Shown here piece by piece: positions 35,527 through 43,465 of a stretch of DNA of 64,000 nucleotides (positions are counted from its first letter, which is position 1; each line of letters opens with the position of its first letter). Source of the stretch: Geminicoccaceae bacterium (lineage in GTDB: Bacteria; Pseudomonadota; Alphaproteobacteria; Geminicoccales; Geminicoccaceae); the NCBI GenBank assembly GCA_020638465.1, contig JACKIM010000001.1:558001-622000 (forward strand). Reading direction: 5' to 3'. A program made the translations under genes and the position numbers. The notes beneath the pieces are model-generated. The model was given only the letters and a program-made list of their open reading frames with translations. It searched no databases and was not told the origin of the DNA.

Positions 35527-37110
35527 ATGCTCGATATCGGAACCATCTCGGCCATCCTGCTCTGCGGCATGCTGTTCCTGCTGGCGATCGGCATGCCCCT
35601 CGGCTTCGCCTCCGGCTTCCTTGCCGTCGTCGTCATGGTCCTCAAGTTCGGACCGGACCTGCTGTTCAGCAATTTCGGCACCGGGCCGCTCAACATCCTG
35701 GCCCAGCGGCTCTACGGCATCACCACCGACTACGTGCTGGTGTCGGTTCCGCTGTTCATCTTCATGGCGACGTTGCTGGAGCGCTCGGGAATCGCGCGCG
35801 ACATGTACACCTCGCTCAACATGTGGATGTCGCGCACCCGTGGCGGCATTGCCGTGGTCACGGCCGTGATGGCCATCGTCATGGCCGCGATGTCGGGCAT
35901 CATCGGCGGCGAGGTCGTGCTGCTCGGGCTCATCGCCCTGCCCCAGATGCTGCGCCTCGGCTACAACCAGAACCTGGCCATCGGCACGATCTGCGCCTCG
36001 GGTTCACTCGGCACCATGATTCCTCCCTCGATCGTGCTGATCTTCTATGGCCTGATCACCGAAACCTCGATCAACGCGTTGTTTCAGGCGGCGTTCCTGC
36101 CAGGCTTCATGCTGGCAGCCTGCTACATCATCTACATTCTCATCCGCACCCGGCTGCGGCCGGAAGAAGCCCCGCTGCCCGAGCCCAGCGACTCCGACAT
36201 GACCGGTGCGCTGAAGGCCCGCTATGGCATCGCACTGATCGCTCTGGTCCTTGGCGGCGGTGCGGCGGTGATCTGCCTTCGCTGGTTCTTCCTGCACAAT
36301 TTCGGCACCATCACCGACGAGAGCGTGCTGGTCGACCAGCAGACACTCTACCTCTATGGTGGCATCGTCATAGTCTCCGCGCTGGTGATCCTTGCCGGCA
36401 TCGGCCTTCGCACGACGCTGGACGCATGGGAGATGGGCAAGGGTCTGGTCGCGCCGCTGCTCATCGTGTTCGTCGTCCTGGGCTCGATCTACGGCGGCAT
36501 CACGGGCATTACCGAGGCGGCCGGCATCGGCTCGATCGCGGTGCTGGCACTGATCGTCCTGCGCGGCGAGTTCAGCTTCAACCTTCTGCGCGAGGCGTCG
36601 ATGCGGACCTTCAAGTCCGTCGGCACCATCATCTGGGTGACATTCGGTGCCACGGCCCTCGCCGGCGCCTACACCATTGCCGGCGGTCCGACCTACGTGG
36701 CCAATCTCATCATCGGCTACGACCTGCCGACGATGGGCGTCCTGCTCGTGATGATGACGGTCTTCCTTTTCCTCGGGGCCTTCATGGACTGGACGGGCAT
36801 CGTGCTGCTGGTCATGCCGGTGTTCCTGCCGATCGTGCTCAAGCTCCCGATCAACGAGCTCGGACTGACCGGCGGCCTCGCCAGCGAGAGCTTCGTGCGA
36901 GTGTGGTTCGGCATCCTCTTCTGCGTCAACATGCAGGTGAGCTTCCTGTCGCCTCCCTTCGGCCCGGCGGCGTTCTATCTCAAGTCGGTGGCGCCGCCGC
37001 AGATCACCCTGCCCGACATCTTCAAGGGCTTCCTGCCGTTCATCGGCATGCAGATCCTGATCCTCATGATCATCCTGTGCGTGCCGCAAATCACAACGGT
37101 ATTCCTGTAG
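35527..37110 (+). CDS. dctM: TRAP transporter large permease (DctM family)
   Basis: 527-residue ion-coupled transport subunit, mainly hydrophobic helices (about 12-14). Family motifs include IGMPLGFASGFLAVVVM near the start, the SGSLGTMIPPSIVLIFYG block containing the re-entrant hairpin, and later GAFMDWTGIVLLVMPVFLP and SPPFGPAAFYLKS. It is about 80-100 residues longer than the shortest DctM proteins because of an extra segment around 215-300 (predicted two helices and an exposed loop), as in the longer TAXI-unlike DctM subgroup. Co-transcribed with dctQ; a strong terminator follows 26 bp after its stop. Confidence 0.95.
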   Translation: MLDIGTISAILLCGMLFLLAIGMPLGFASGFLAVVVMVLKFGPDLLFSNFGTGPLNILAQRLYGITTDYVLVSVPLFIFMATLLERSGIARDMYTSLNMWMSRTRGGIAVVTAVMAIVMAAMSGIIGGEVVLLGLIALPQMLRLGYNQNLAIGTICASGSLGTMIPPSIVLIFYGLITETSINALFQAAFLPGFMLAACYIIYILIRTRLRPEEAPLPEPSDSDMTGALKARYGIALIALVLGGGAAVICLRWFFLHNFGTITDESVLVDQQTLYLYGGIVIVSALVILAGIGLRTTLDAWEMGKGLVAPLLIVFVVLGSIYGGITGITEAAGIGSIAVLALIVLRGEFSFNLLREASMRTFKSVGTIIWVTFGATALAGAYTIAGGPTYVANLIIGYDLPTMGVLLVMMTVFLFLGAFMDWTGIVLLVMPVFLPIVLKLPINELGLTGGLASESFVRVWFGILFCVNMQVSFLSPPFGPAAFYLKSVAPPQITLPDIFKGFLPFIGMQILILMIILCVPQITTVFL

Positions 37111-37135
37111 TACAGGCAGCGGAATACGGAGCTGG

Positions 37136-37170
37136 ACGGGCCGGGGCATTTCCCGGCCCGTTTTCTTTTT
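37136..37170 (+). terminator. Rho-independent terminator of the TRAP operon
   Basis: Stem ACGGGCCGGG / CCCGGCCCGT with a 6-base loop, followed by TTTTCTTTTT (37161-37170). It lies 25 bases after the dctM stop and ends where the betA reading frame on the other strand ends. On the minus strand no T-run follows the stem, so it acts only for the TRAP operon. Confidence 0.93.
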
Positions 37171-38831
37171 CAACGTTGAGAATTTTGCCAGTTGGGGTGA
37201 ATCCACGGTTCGTCATTGGCTGCCGGAAGGGGATCCTTGCCAAGGATATGATCGGCCGCCTTCTCGCCAGTCATGATCGACGGGCCATTGAGATTGCCGT
37301 TGGTGATACGCGGGAAGATGGAGCTGTCCGCCAATCGAAGACCTTCCACACCGATCACCCGACATTGCGGGTCGACTACGGCCAGCGCGTCGCCGGCGTC
37401 ACCCATGCGGCAGGTTCCACAGGGATGGTACGCACTTTCGACATGCTCCCGGATGAACGCGTCGAGTTCATCGTCCGACTGCACCGCCTCGCCGGGCTGG
37501 ATCTCGTGGCCGCGGAAGGGCTCGAATGACTTCTGGGCGAAAATCTCCCGAGTGAGATGGATACAAGTACGAAAATCCTGCCAATCCTCGACTGTCGACA
37601 TGTAGTTGAACAGAATCGAAGGTGGATCAGCGGGATCGCCGGATCGCAGCTTCACACGACCGCGACTGTTGCTTCGCATCGGCCCCACATGCGCCTGAAA
37701 TCCGTGCCCCTCCGCCGGTGCGGTCCCGTCGTAGCGGATCGCCGCCGGCAGGAAATGGTACTGGATATCCGGCCAGGCCACCCCGGCTTTCGAGCGGATG
37801 AACGCGCAGCTCTCGAAGTGATTGGTCGCTCCGTGCCCGCTTTTCAGCGCCAGCCAGCGAAGGCCGATGAGCGCTTTCGACAAGGGGTTGAGTTCGCTGT
37901 AGAGGGTGATCGGGCGTGTACAGGCCATCTGGATGTAGAGTTCGAGATGGTCCTGCAGATTCTGCCCCACGCCCGGCCGGTCGGCGACCACCTCGATGCC
38001 GTGTTCGCGCAGGTGCGCTGCGTCGCCGATGCCGGAGAGCATCAGCAGCTTGGGTGAATTGATCGAGCCTGCCGCCACCACCACCTCGCGGTTCACCCGG
38101 ACCGTCTTCGGTATCGTTCCCTGCACGAGCTCGACACCGACGGCCCGCCTGCCCTCGAACAGGATGCGACGACACAGGGTGCGGCTCATCAACGCGACGC
38201 GGGGACGTTCGAGCGCCGGACGCAGATAGGCGTTGGCCGTGGACCAGCGGCGCCCGCCATGAACCGTCATCTCCATGGCCCCGAAGCCTTCCTGCTTCGA
38301 ACCGTTGTAGTCGCCGGTCAATTGATAGCCGGCATCGCGACCGGCATCGACGAACGCCTGATAGAGCGGGTTCGCCCGCTGCCCGCGCCGGACGTGCAAC
38401 GGGCCGTCCGTGCCCCGCCACCCCTCCTCGCCGCCATGACTGGTCTCCATCCGGCGGAAGTAGGGCAGCACATGGCGGAAGCCCCAGCCCTGCGCGCCCA
38501 TCGCCTCCCAGCCGTCGAAGTCCATGGCATGGCCGCGCACATAGACCATGCCGTTGATCGAGGACGAACCGCCGATGACCTTGCCGCGCGGACACTGCAA
38601 CCGTCGCCCGCCCAGATGCGGCTCGGGGTCCGACCGATATCCCCAGTCATAGGTGGACATGCCCATGGGATAGGAGAGCGCGGCGGGCATCTGCACGAAC
38701 GGCCCTGCATCGCTGCCGCCATATTCCACAACGAGAACACTGTTTTTCCCGTCCTCGGACAGCCGGCAGGCCAGGGCGGAGCCGGCACTGCCGGAGCCGA
38801 TGATGACATAGTCGACACGATCGAGCGCCAT
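37170..38831 (-). CDS. betA: Choline dehydrogenase (GMC oxidoreductase)
   Basis: 553-residue flavoprotein oxidising choline to betaine aldehyde. FAD-binding GSGSAG at 12-17, the second GMC signature in CPRGKVIGGSSSINGMVYVR, and the C-terminal catalytic region HPCGTCRMG followed by GLRLADSSIFPRITNGNLN and MTGEKAADHI are all BetA-like. Starts at ATG 38831 (MALDRVDYVIIGSG); an apparent N-terminal extension to 39587 is antisense to the GRDP-like gene. betB, betI and a BCCT transporter are not in the window. The convergent TRAP operon could be unrelated or could import a quaternary-ammonium precursor. Other GMC substrates, such as related alcohols, remain possible. Confidence 0.9.
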   Translation of the reverse strand: MALDRVDYVIIGSGSAGSALACRLSEDGKNSVLVVEYGGSDAGPFVQMPAALSYPMGMSTYDWGYRSDPEPHLGGRRLQCPRGKVIGGSSSINGMVYVRGHAMDFDGWEAMGAQGWGFRHVLPYFRRMETSHGGEEGWRGTDGPLHVRRGQRANPLYQAFVDAGRDAGYQLTGDYNGSKQEGFGAMEMTVHGGRRWSTANAYLRPALERPRVALMSRTLCRRILFEGRRAVGVELVQGTIPKTVRVNREVVVAAGSINSPKLLMLSGIGDAAHLREHGIEVVADRPGVGQNLQDHLELYIQMACTRPITLYSELNPLSKALIGLRWLALKSGHGATNHFESCAFIRSKAGVAWPDIQYHFLPAAIRYDGTAPAEGHGFQAHVGPMRSNSRGRVKLRSGDPADPPSILFNYMSTVEDWQDFRTCIHLTREIFAQKSFEPFRGHEIQPGEAVQSDDELDAFIREHVESAYHPCGTCRMGDAGDALAVVDPQCRVIGVEGLRLADSSIFPRITNGNLNGPSIMTGEKAADHILGKDPLPAANDEPWIHPNWQNSQR

Positions 38832-39023
38832 GCGGCAATCTCCAGATGGCAAATATCCAGCCCGGGACAGGAGCTTCCGCCCCCGGCCCCCTCCTTCCTG
38901 CGGCGCGACCGGGTTCAAGGTCAACCGGCTGCCGGGAACTGCCACGCGACGAGCCTGGAAGTTTATCAAAAATTTACCGTGGATTGCTACCATCGGCCCG
39001 ATCCAAGATGACCGGAGATCGCC

Positions 39024-39788
39024 GTGTTGCGCCTGGAACCCGCCTGGAACGATCCCCTGTGGCAAGCGCTCGACGCGATGCCGCTGGAGGTGGACGACCG
39101 GCCGCTGAGTTTCATCCGCCGGCTCGCACACGAGAACAACTGGTCGCAGAACCATGCGAAGGCCGTCATCGGCGAGTACAAGAGGTTCATCTATCTGGCC
39201 ATGCGCGCACCGCATCCGGTCACGCCTTCCCAGGACGTCGATCAGGCATGGCACCTGCATCTCACCTATTCGCGAAACTACTGGGAGGAGATGTGCGCAG
39301 CGATCCTCGGGCGGCCGCTGCATCATGAACCGACCCGGGGCGGCGACAACGAGAAACGTCGTTTCGACGAACAGTACAAGCGCACGCTCGCCAGCTACGA
39401 GAGGGCTTTCGAGGAAGAACCGCCGCGGGCCCTCTGGCCCCTGCCCGAAGACCGTTTCCGCCATGGTGGCGACCTCGTCCAGGTGCACCGCTCGCGCTAC
39501 TGGCTGATCCCCCGCCCCGGCCGCGCACTGGCCGCCGGCATCGGACTGGGACTGTTCGGCGTCATGGCGACGATAAGTACCGTCCATGCGGAGAATATCA
39601 GCGAGTCGGGAGAAAGCTGGCTGTCGACGAAAACCATGCTCATCATCGCATTGGGCGCTGCCGGACTGCGGCTGCTCTGGCAGGCGGTCGTCGGCCGGAG
39701 CGGCGACGGTTCGGGCGGTTGCGGCGCCGGCGCCGGTTTCTTCGGTTCCGATGACGATGGCTGCGGCAGCGGCTGCGGCGGCGAGTGA
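39024..39788 (+). CDS. GRDP-like membrane protein with a Cys/Gly-rich tail
   Basis: 254-residue protein. The N-terminal 110 residues resemble the glycine-rich-domain-protein (GRDP/DUF1399) family: SFIRRLAHENNWSQ, then EYKRFIYLAMRAP, and the conserved DVDQAWHLHLTYSRNYWEEM, whose Asp/His pair may bind metal. Two hydrophobic stretches lie near 168-185 (ALAAGIGLGLFGVMATIS) and 205-222. The last 30 residues are Gly/Cys/Ser/Asp-rich, ending SGCGGE, a layout seen in small DUF2207/TIGR04222-type proteins and in metal- or redox-exposed tails. The function is unknown. Starts at GTG 39024 with GGAG upstream. It is divergent from betA (192 bp gap) and followed by an MBL hydrolase 79 bp downstream. Confidence 0.75.
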   Translation: MLRLEPAWNDPLWQALDAMPLEVDDRPLSFIRRLAHENNWSQNHAKAVIGEYKRFIYLAMRAPHPVTPSQDVDQAWHLHLTYSRNYWEEMCAAILGRPLHHEPTRGGDNEKRRFDEQYKRTLASYERAFEEEPPRALWPLPEDRFRHGGDLVQVHRSRYWLIPRPGRALAAGIGLGLFGVMATISTVHAENISESGESWLSTKTMLIIALGAAGLRLLWQAVVGRSGDGSGGCGAGAGFFGSDDDGCGSGCGGE

Positions 39789-39867
39789 CCGGAGGGCCGC
39801 GGTTGCGTCAGGCTGGCTGAGTCGCCATAGAAGCCTCTGACCTGATCAGTGGCGGAAAGGGCCGATC

Positions 39868-40536
39868 ATGACCTCGACTACCGGCGGACCGAATCTCAAG
39901 GCAGCGATCATTCCGGTCACGCCCTTGCAGCAGAACTGTTCGCTGCTGTTCGACGAAGCCACGAAAGAAGGCATCATCGTCGATCCCGGTGGCGATGTCG
40001 ACCGGATCCGGAACGTCCTCGACCGGACCGGCGTGACGGTCTCGACCATCCTCCTGACCCACGGGCACATCGACCATGCGGGCGGAGCCATGGAACTGAA
40101 GGAAGCGCTGGGCGGCGAAGCGCCGATCCTCGGTCCCGGCGAGGAGGATCGCTTCCTGCTGGAAGGACTCGCCCTGCAGGGACGGCAATATGGCATTGCC
40201 GGAGCACGCGATTGCGAACCCGACCGCTTCCTGAAGGAAGGCGGGGAACTGGTCCTGCTGGGCGAGAGTTTCGAGATCCTCCACTGTCCCGGGCACTCGC
40301 CGGGCCACCTGGTCTATGCCAACCGGCGGATGAATTTCGCCTTCATGGGTGACGTGCTGTTCCAGGGATCCATTGGCCGCACCGACTTCCCCTACGGCGA
40401 TCATCAGGCGCTGCTCGACGCGATCCGCGACAAGATCCTGCCGCTGGGCGACGCCATGGCGTTCATTTGCGGCCATGGACCCGGCTCCACCATCGGAGCC
40501 GAGCGCGTCGGCAATCCGTTCCTGCAGGACATGTAA
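39868..40536 (+). CDS. Glyoxalase II-like MBL-fold hydrolase (YcbL type)
   Basis: 222-residue cytoplasmic MBL hydrolase. Metal ligands: His65, His67, Asp69 and His70 in LLTHGHIDHAGG, a His in CPGHSPGH, and an Asp in the FMGDVLFQGSIGRTDFP motif. That motif is diagnostic for the YcbL/GloC glyoxalase II group. The early VTPLQQNCSLLFDE stretch is also typical. It probably hydrolyses S-lactoylglutathione or a similar thioester. It lies tail to tail with the carbonic anhydrase gene (14 bp). Confidence 0.93.
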   Translation: MTSTTGGPNLKAAIIPVTPLQQNCSLLFDEATKEGIIVDPGGDVDRIRNVLDRTGVTVSTILLTHGHIDHAGGAMELKEALGGEAPILGPGEEDRFLLEGLALQGRQYGIAGARDCEPDRFLKEGGELVLLGESFEILHCPGHSPGHLVYANRRMNFAFMGDVLFQGSIGRTDFPYGDHQALLDAIRDKILPLGDAMAFICGHGPGSTIGAERVGNPFLQDM

Positions 40537-40550
40537 GTCCCGCCGGCTGC

Positions 40551-41615
40551 TCAGTCGAGGGTGACGCGGCGTCCGTTGAGTGCCTGTGCCGGTCTCGCAT
40601 TGTGCGGCGGCATCGCTGCCGCGAGGTCGCGCAGATTGTCGAGCGAGGTGGTCATCGGCTGGTCGAGCACATGCCAGGCGACACCTTCCGAGCAGGGCGG
40701 TGTGGTCAGCGAGCCCGTGTAGCGGAAATAGTCGTGCCGCGGCGGCAGCAGGTCGGCGGCATTGACGAAGACGCCCGGCACCACCGCCGGCGGCCCCTCC
40801 GGCGGCTTGTACGCCTCCATGGCGGCCAGGACCGGATTCATCGGCCCGGCATCGATCATCACGCCGACGACGGCCAGTTGCCCATGGCGGTTCTGGTGAA
40901 CCAGATGGACTTCCATGGGCGCACTCCTGCCGTCGACGACATGCTCGCTCGGTGCATGGATATGGAACTGGAGGAGCTCGTAGCGCATGCCCTCGATATC
41001 GAGCCAGCTTCCGGGCGCATAGTCGATCTGCAGGGTATGGCCATTGTTTCGGATCTGCAGCGGCACCCGGCCGTAGTGGAACTGCAGGTCTTCATGCACA
41101 CCGCGTCGGGCCGAAGCGAGATCGATCGGCGATTGCGCCTTGCCGGTGGCACATGCCTTGTAGTCCGGGGAAAGGTCGCCCCAGTGTTCGGGTCCGTCCG
41201 GCCCGGAGTAGCTCCAGTGGCCGCCGCCGCCCCCTTTCGATGCACCATGCGACGACGGCGCCTCGTGCTTCGGCGGTACGCCATGGCTGTCGAGTCCGGT
41301 GAGCTGCATCGGCTCGGAACGTTTCCCCGGCTCCTGGCCACCGGCCGAATAGCGATAGGGATCGGGTCCGACATCGATCCGGTCGGCCGAGGCAAAGATG
41401 CGATCCGACTGATAGGACGCCGCGGGCGGCTGCATGACCGGCGCGGGAGGGTCGGCAATCGACATGCGCCGGACGGGTGCCGGCGGCTGCCCATACATGT
41501 CATAGGTCATGGGCTGTTGCTGACTGCCCTGGCCAAACATGGGCATCATGTTGGTCGAACAGGCGCTCAGGAGCACGAGTATGGCGCCAACGCCGGACGA
41601 ACGGCGAACCCACAT
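40551..41615 (-). CDS. Lipoprotein alpha-carbonic anhydrase
   Basis: Zinc enzyme interconverting CO2 and bicarbonate in the periplasm or at the outer membrane. An N-terminal lipobox LLSAC (Cys19) is followed by a low-complexity Pro/Gln/Met-rich linker of about 110 residues, ending in a Gly run at 128-132. The alpha-CA domain spans about 133-354, starting HWSYSGPDGPEHWGDL. Zinc ligands are His218, His220 (LLQFHIHAPSEH) and His237 (EVHLVHQN). The C-terminal YTGSLTTPPCSEGVAWHV substrate-pocket motif is present, with Thr in the expected place. Cys155 and the Cys in the TPPCSEG loop can form the usual disulfide. Starts at ATG 41615 with GAGG upstream; another ATG at 41639 lacks a ribosome site. 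Confidence 0.93.
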   Translation of the reverse strand: MWVRRSSGVGAILVLLSACSTNMMPMFGQGSQQQPMTYDMYGQPPAPVRRMSIADPPAPVMQPPAASYQSDRIFASADRIDVGPDPYRYSAGGQEPGKRSEPMQLTGLDSHGVPPKHEAPSSHGASKGGGGGHWSYSGPDGPEHWGDLSPDYKACATGKAQSPIDLASARRGVHEDLQFHYGRVPLQIRNNGHTLQIDYAPGSWLDIEGMRYELLQFHIHAPSEHVVDGRSAPMEVHLVHQNRHGQLAVVGVMIDAGPMNPVLAAMEAYKPPEGPPAVVPGVFVNAADLLPPRHDYFRYTGSLTTPPCSEGVAWHVLDQPMTTSLDNLRDLAAAMPPHNARPAQALNGRRVTLD

Positions 41616-41647
41616 GACAACCTCACCGACATGATTCAACTAATGGT

Positions 41648-41676
41648 AGAATAAATTCATTTTTTGTCTTCATCAA
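41648..41676 (-). promoter_or_regulatory. Promoter of the carbonic anhydrase gene
   Basis: On the reverse strand -35 TTGATG (41676-41671), a 17-base spacer and -10 TATTCT (41653-41648) lie about 33 bases upstream of the carbonic anhydrase start. The surroundings are AT-rich. It is a good sigma-70-type match. Confidence 0.65.
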
Positions 41677-41858
41677 GTTAATTTTGATTGTGGTTTCGAG
41701 GCCACACAAAATTTTGGAAACCTTGCGATTGAATCGTCCGGTTGCCCATCAACGCGGTGAAATTGGGCGAAACCGATAAAAAAATTGCAGCATATCGCCT
41801 AAATTTCGCTTAAAAGATCTGGTCTTGTCGTATTCATCATATTGAACATGTGGGTGCG

Positions 41859-43400
41859 ATGGCCAGTAAACCTACCGTTTTTTCAACCAGAACGTCAGGC
41901 GCCGGGCCCATGAACCGTATCTGTGACAACGACGTCATCAATCTCGATGTCTTTGTCGGATTCGCGCCCGAGGAGCGTTCGCTTGCCGATGCGCTGATCG
42001 GACGGCTGATCGGATTGTTCGATGGCGCCAGAATCTGCCATTCCGGCGGTCCCGGCAGCCCGAGACTGGAAGAAAGGCTGCAAAAGGGAATTGCCCAGAG
42101 CCGCTTCGTCATGCTGCTCTCGTCGAAGTCCTGGTCCATCGAACGGATGATTGCCGGCAGCAATCTCGACAAGGCCGCTGCGGCCGACAAGACGGTGATG
42201 GCGTTTCACTTCGATCCGCCGGAAAATATCCCCGAGCGGCAACGGAAGCTGGAATTCGCCCCCCTGAATGGCCACCAGCATGTCATACTGGTGTGTTCGC
42301 TGCCACGTCCCGATTTCCATGCGCGGCTCGACGAGGTCATGGACAACGTGCTCATGCACAGCCGTAACCTGCCGCGCAACGGCCTTGCGGAAGCGCCGAT
42401 GGCGTTCCATGCGCCGGCCACCCCGCACATGCTGGCGACCCTGCCGACCAGAAAGAAACTGCATGGCCGGATGAAGGAACTGGAGCACGCGACGGCCCTG
42501 CTCGAAGGTGGCGACTGCAATGGCGTGTTCATCGAAGGAATGGCCGGCGCGGGCCGGTCCGCGATGCTGCAGGCGATCATTCACGACCCCACCATCGCGA
42601 TCCGCTTTTGCATCCGCCGCTGTTTCCTGCGTGCCACGAGGATCGGCCACATCGTGCGAATCCGGCGGATGCTGGCGACATCCATGGGAATCGATCCGCC
42701 GGGAGAAACACCGGAATACATCGAACGCCTGCTCGAAGAACAACCGACACTCATCGTGGTCGACGATCTCGGCCGCGGCATGGAGCCGGGCCGGGCCGCG
42801 ACCCTGACCGGAGAACTGCTCGATCTGGTCCGGCGAACGGGTGCGAAACTGGTTGCCAGTGCTGTGGACAGCGATCGCTTCGTCGGAGCCGATATCGATC
42901 GCGTGGTCCTGGCCCGCCTGGACGAAGTCGCCGTCCGCGACATTCTTTTCGCGATTGCCAGTCATATCGCCGGCAACGATGCCGACCTTCCCCATCTGGT
43001 GGAGCAAATCGATGGCAATCCGCTGGCGCTGCGCATGCTCGCCTCGCGCTGCTGTTGCGACGACACGCTCGAATCCACCCGCCGGGAGCTGAGCGATGCC
43101 GCCCAAAGTCTCGGGGACAACGCCACCCCCGTCACGACCACCCTTCTGGTGGCATTGCGACGCACCGATCTCCGGCAGGAGGTGCGGGCGGTCATCGACC
43201 TGCTTGCCGATGGCCTGAATGCCGGGGAACTGGCGACAACCCTGCCGCCCGGAGGCTTCCTCGCCCTCACGGCCCTGATGCAGGCAGGTATCGCGACATG
43301 CGACCGTGGCGAGTATCAGGTGTCGCCCGGCATCATCGAAGCGCTGGAACGGATGGACACGATCGCCGGGCTGCTGAAGGGCCAGGCCGCTCAGGCGTGA
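41859..43400 (+). CDS. TIR-like/STAND NTPase two-domain protein
   Basis: 513-residue cytoplasmic protein. Residues ~27-125 read like a TIR domain: INLDVFVGFAPEERSLADAL (first strand and box), the predicted helix EERLQKGIAQSRFVMLLSSK and a SWSIER segment whose Glu95 may be the NADase glutamate; the offset from Trp92 is one residue shorter than usual. Residues ~200-400 form a STAND/NB-ARC-type NTPase: P-loop GMAGAGRS at 227-234, with Arg233 where Lys is expected, Walker B TLIVVDDLG at 297-305 and the sensor-like GNPLALRML at 386-394. A short winged-helix-like region ends the protein; no TPR, WD40 or LRR sensor follows. The AT-rich 243 bp upstream contains no clear Shine-Dalgarno, and starts at 41850, 41859 or 41910 are all possible. 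A defence or signalling role is inference. Confidence 0.72.
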   Translation: MASKPTVFSTRTSGAGPMNRICDNDVINLDVFVGFAPEERSLADALIGRLIGLFDGARICHSGGPGSPRLEERLQKGIAQSRFVMLLSSKSWSIERMIAGSNLDKAAAADKTVMAFHFDPPENIPERQRKLEFAPLNGHQHVILVCSLPRPDFHARLDEVMDNVLMHSRNLPRNGLAEAPMAFHAPATPHMLATLPTRKKLHGRMKELEHATALLEGGDCNGVFIEGMAGAGRSAMLQAIIHDPTIAIRFCIRRCFLRATRIGHIVRIRRMLATSMGIDPPGETPEYIERLLEEQPTLIVVDDLGRGMEPGRAATLTGELLDLVRRTGAKLVASAVDSDRFVGADIDRVVLARLDEVAVRDILFAIASHIAGNDADLPHLVEQIDGNPLALRMLASRCCCDDTLESTRRELSDAAQSLGDNATPVTTTLLVALRRTDLRQEVRAVIDLLADGLNAGELATTLPPGGFLALTALMQAGIATCDRGEYQVSPGIIEALERMDTIAGLLKGQAAQA

Positions 43401-43434
43401 AATTGGCTGGAAAATCACCGCACGGATCGCTATA

Positions 43435-43459
43435 CGAGGGCTCCATTTTGGAGCCCTCG
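43435..43459. promoter_or_regulatory. Perfect 10-bp inverted repeat just upstream of the MocR gene
   Basis: CGAGGGCTCC (43435-43444), ATTTT, GGAGCCCTCG (43450-43459) ends 6 bases before the MocR start codon and begins next to a TATACG that could be a -10. It is either a MocR/GntR operator for autoregulation or a hairpin at the end of the upstream gene; the missing T-run favours the operator. Confidence 0.55.
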
Positions 43460-43465
43460 ACCACG

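Noticed and set aside
35823..37529. Plus-strand frame (568 codons) overlapping dctM in another frame
   Set aside because: Arg/His-rich composition typical of a shadow frame; dctM itself is a hydrophobic permease with family motifs.
38832..39587. N-terminal extension of the choline dehydrogenase frame
   Set aside because: It is antisense to the GRDP-like gene; BetA has its FAD-binding motif directly after the ATG at 38831.
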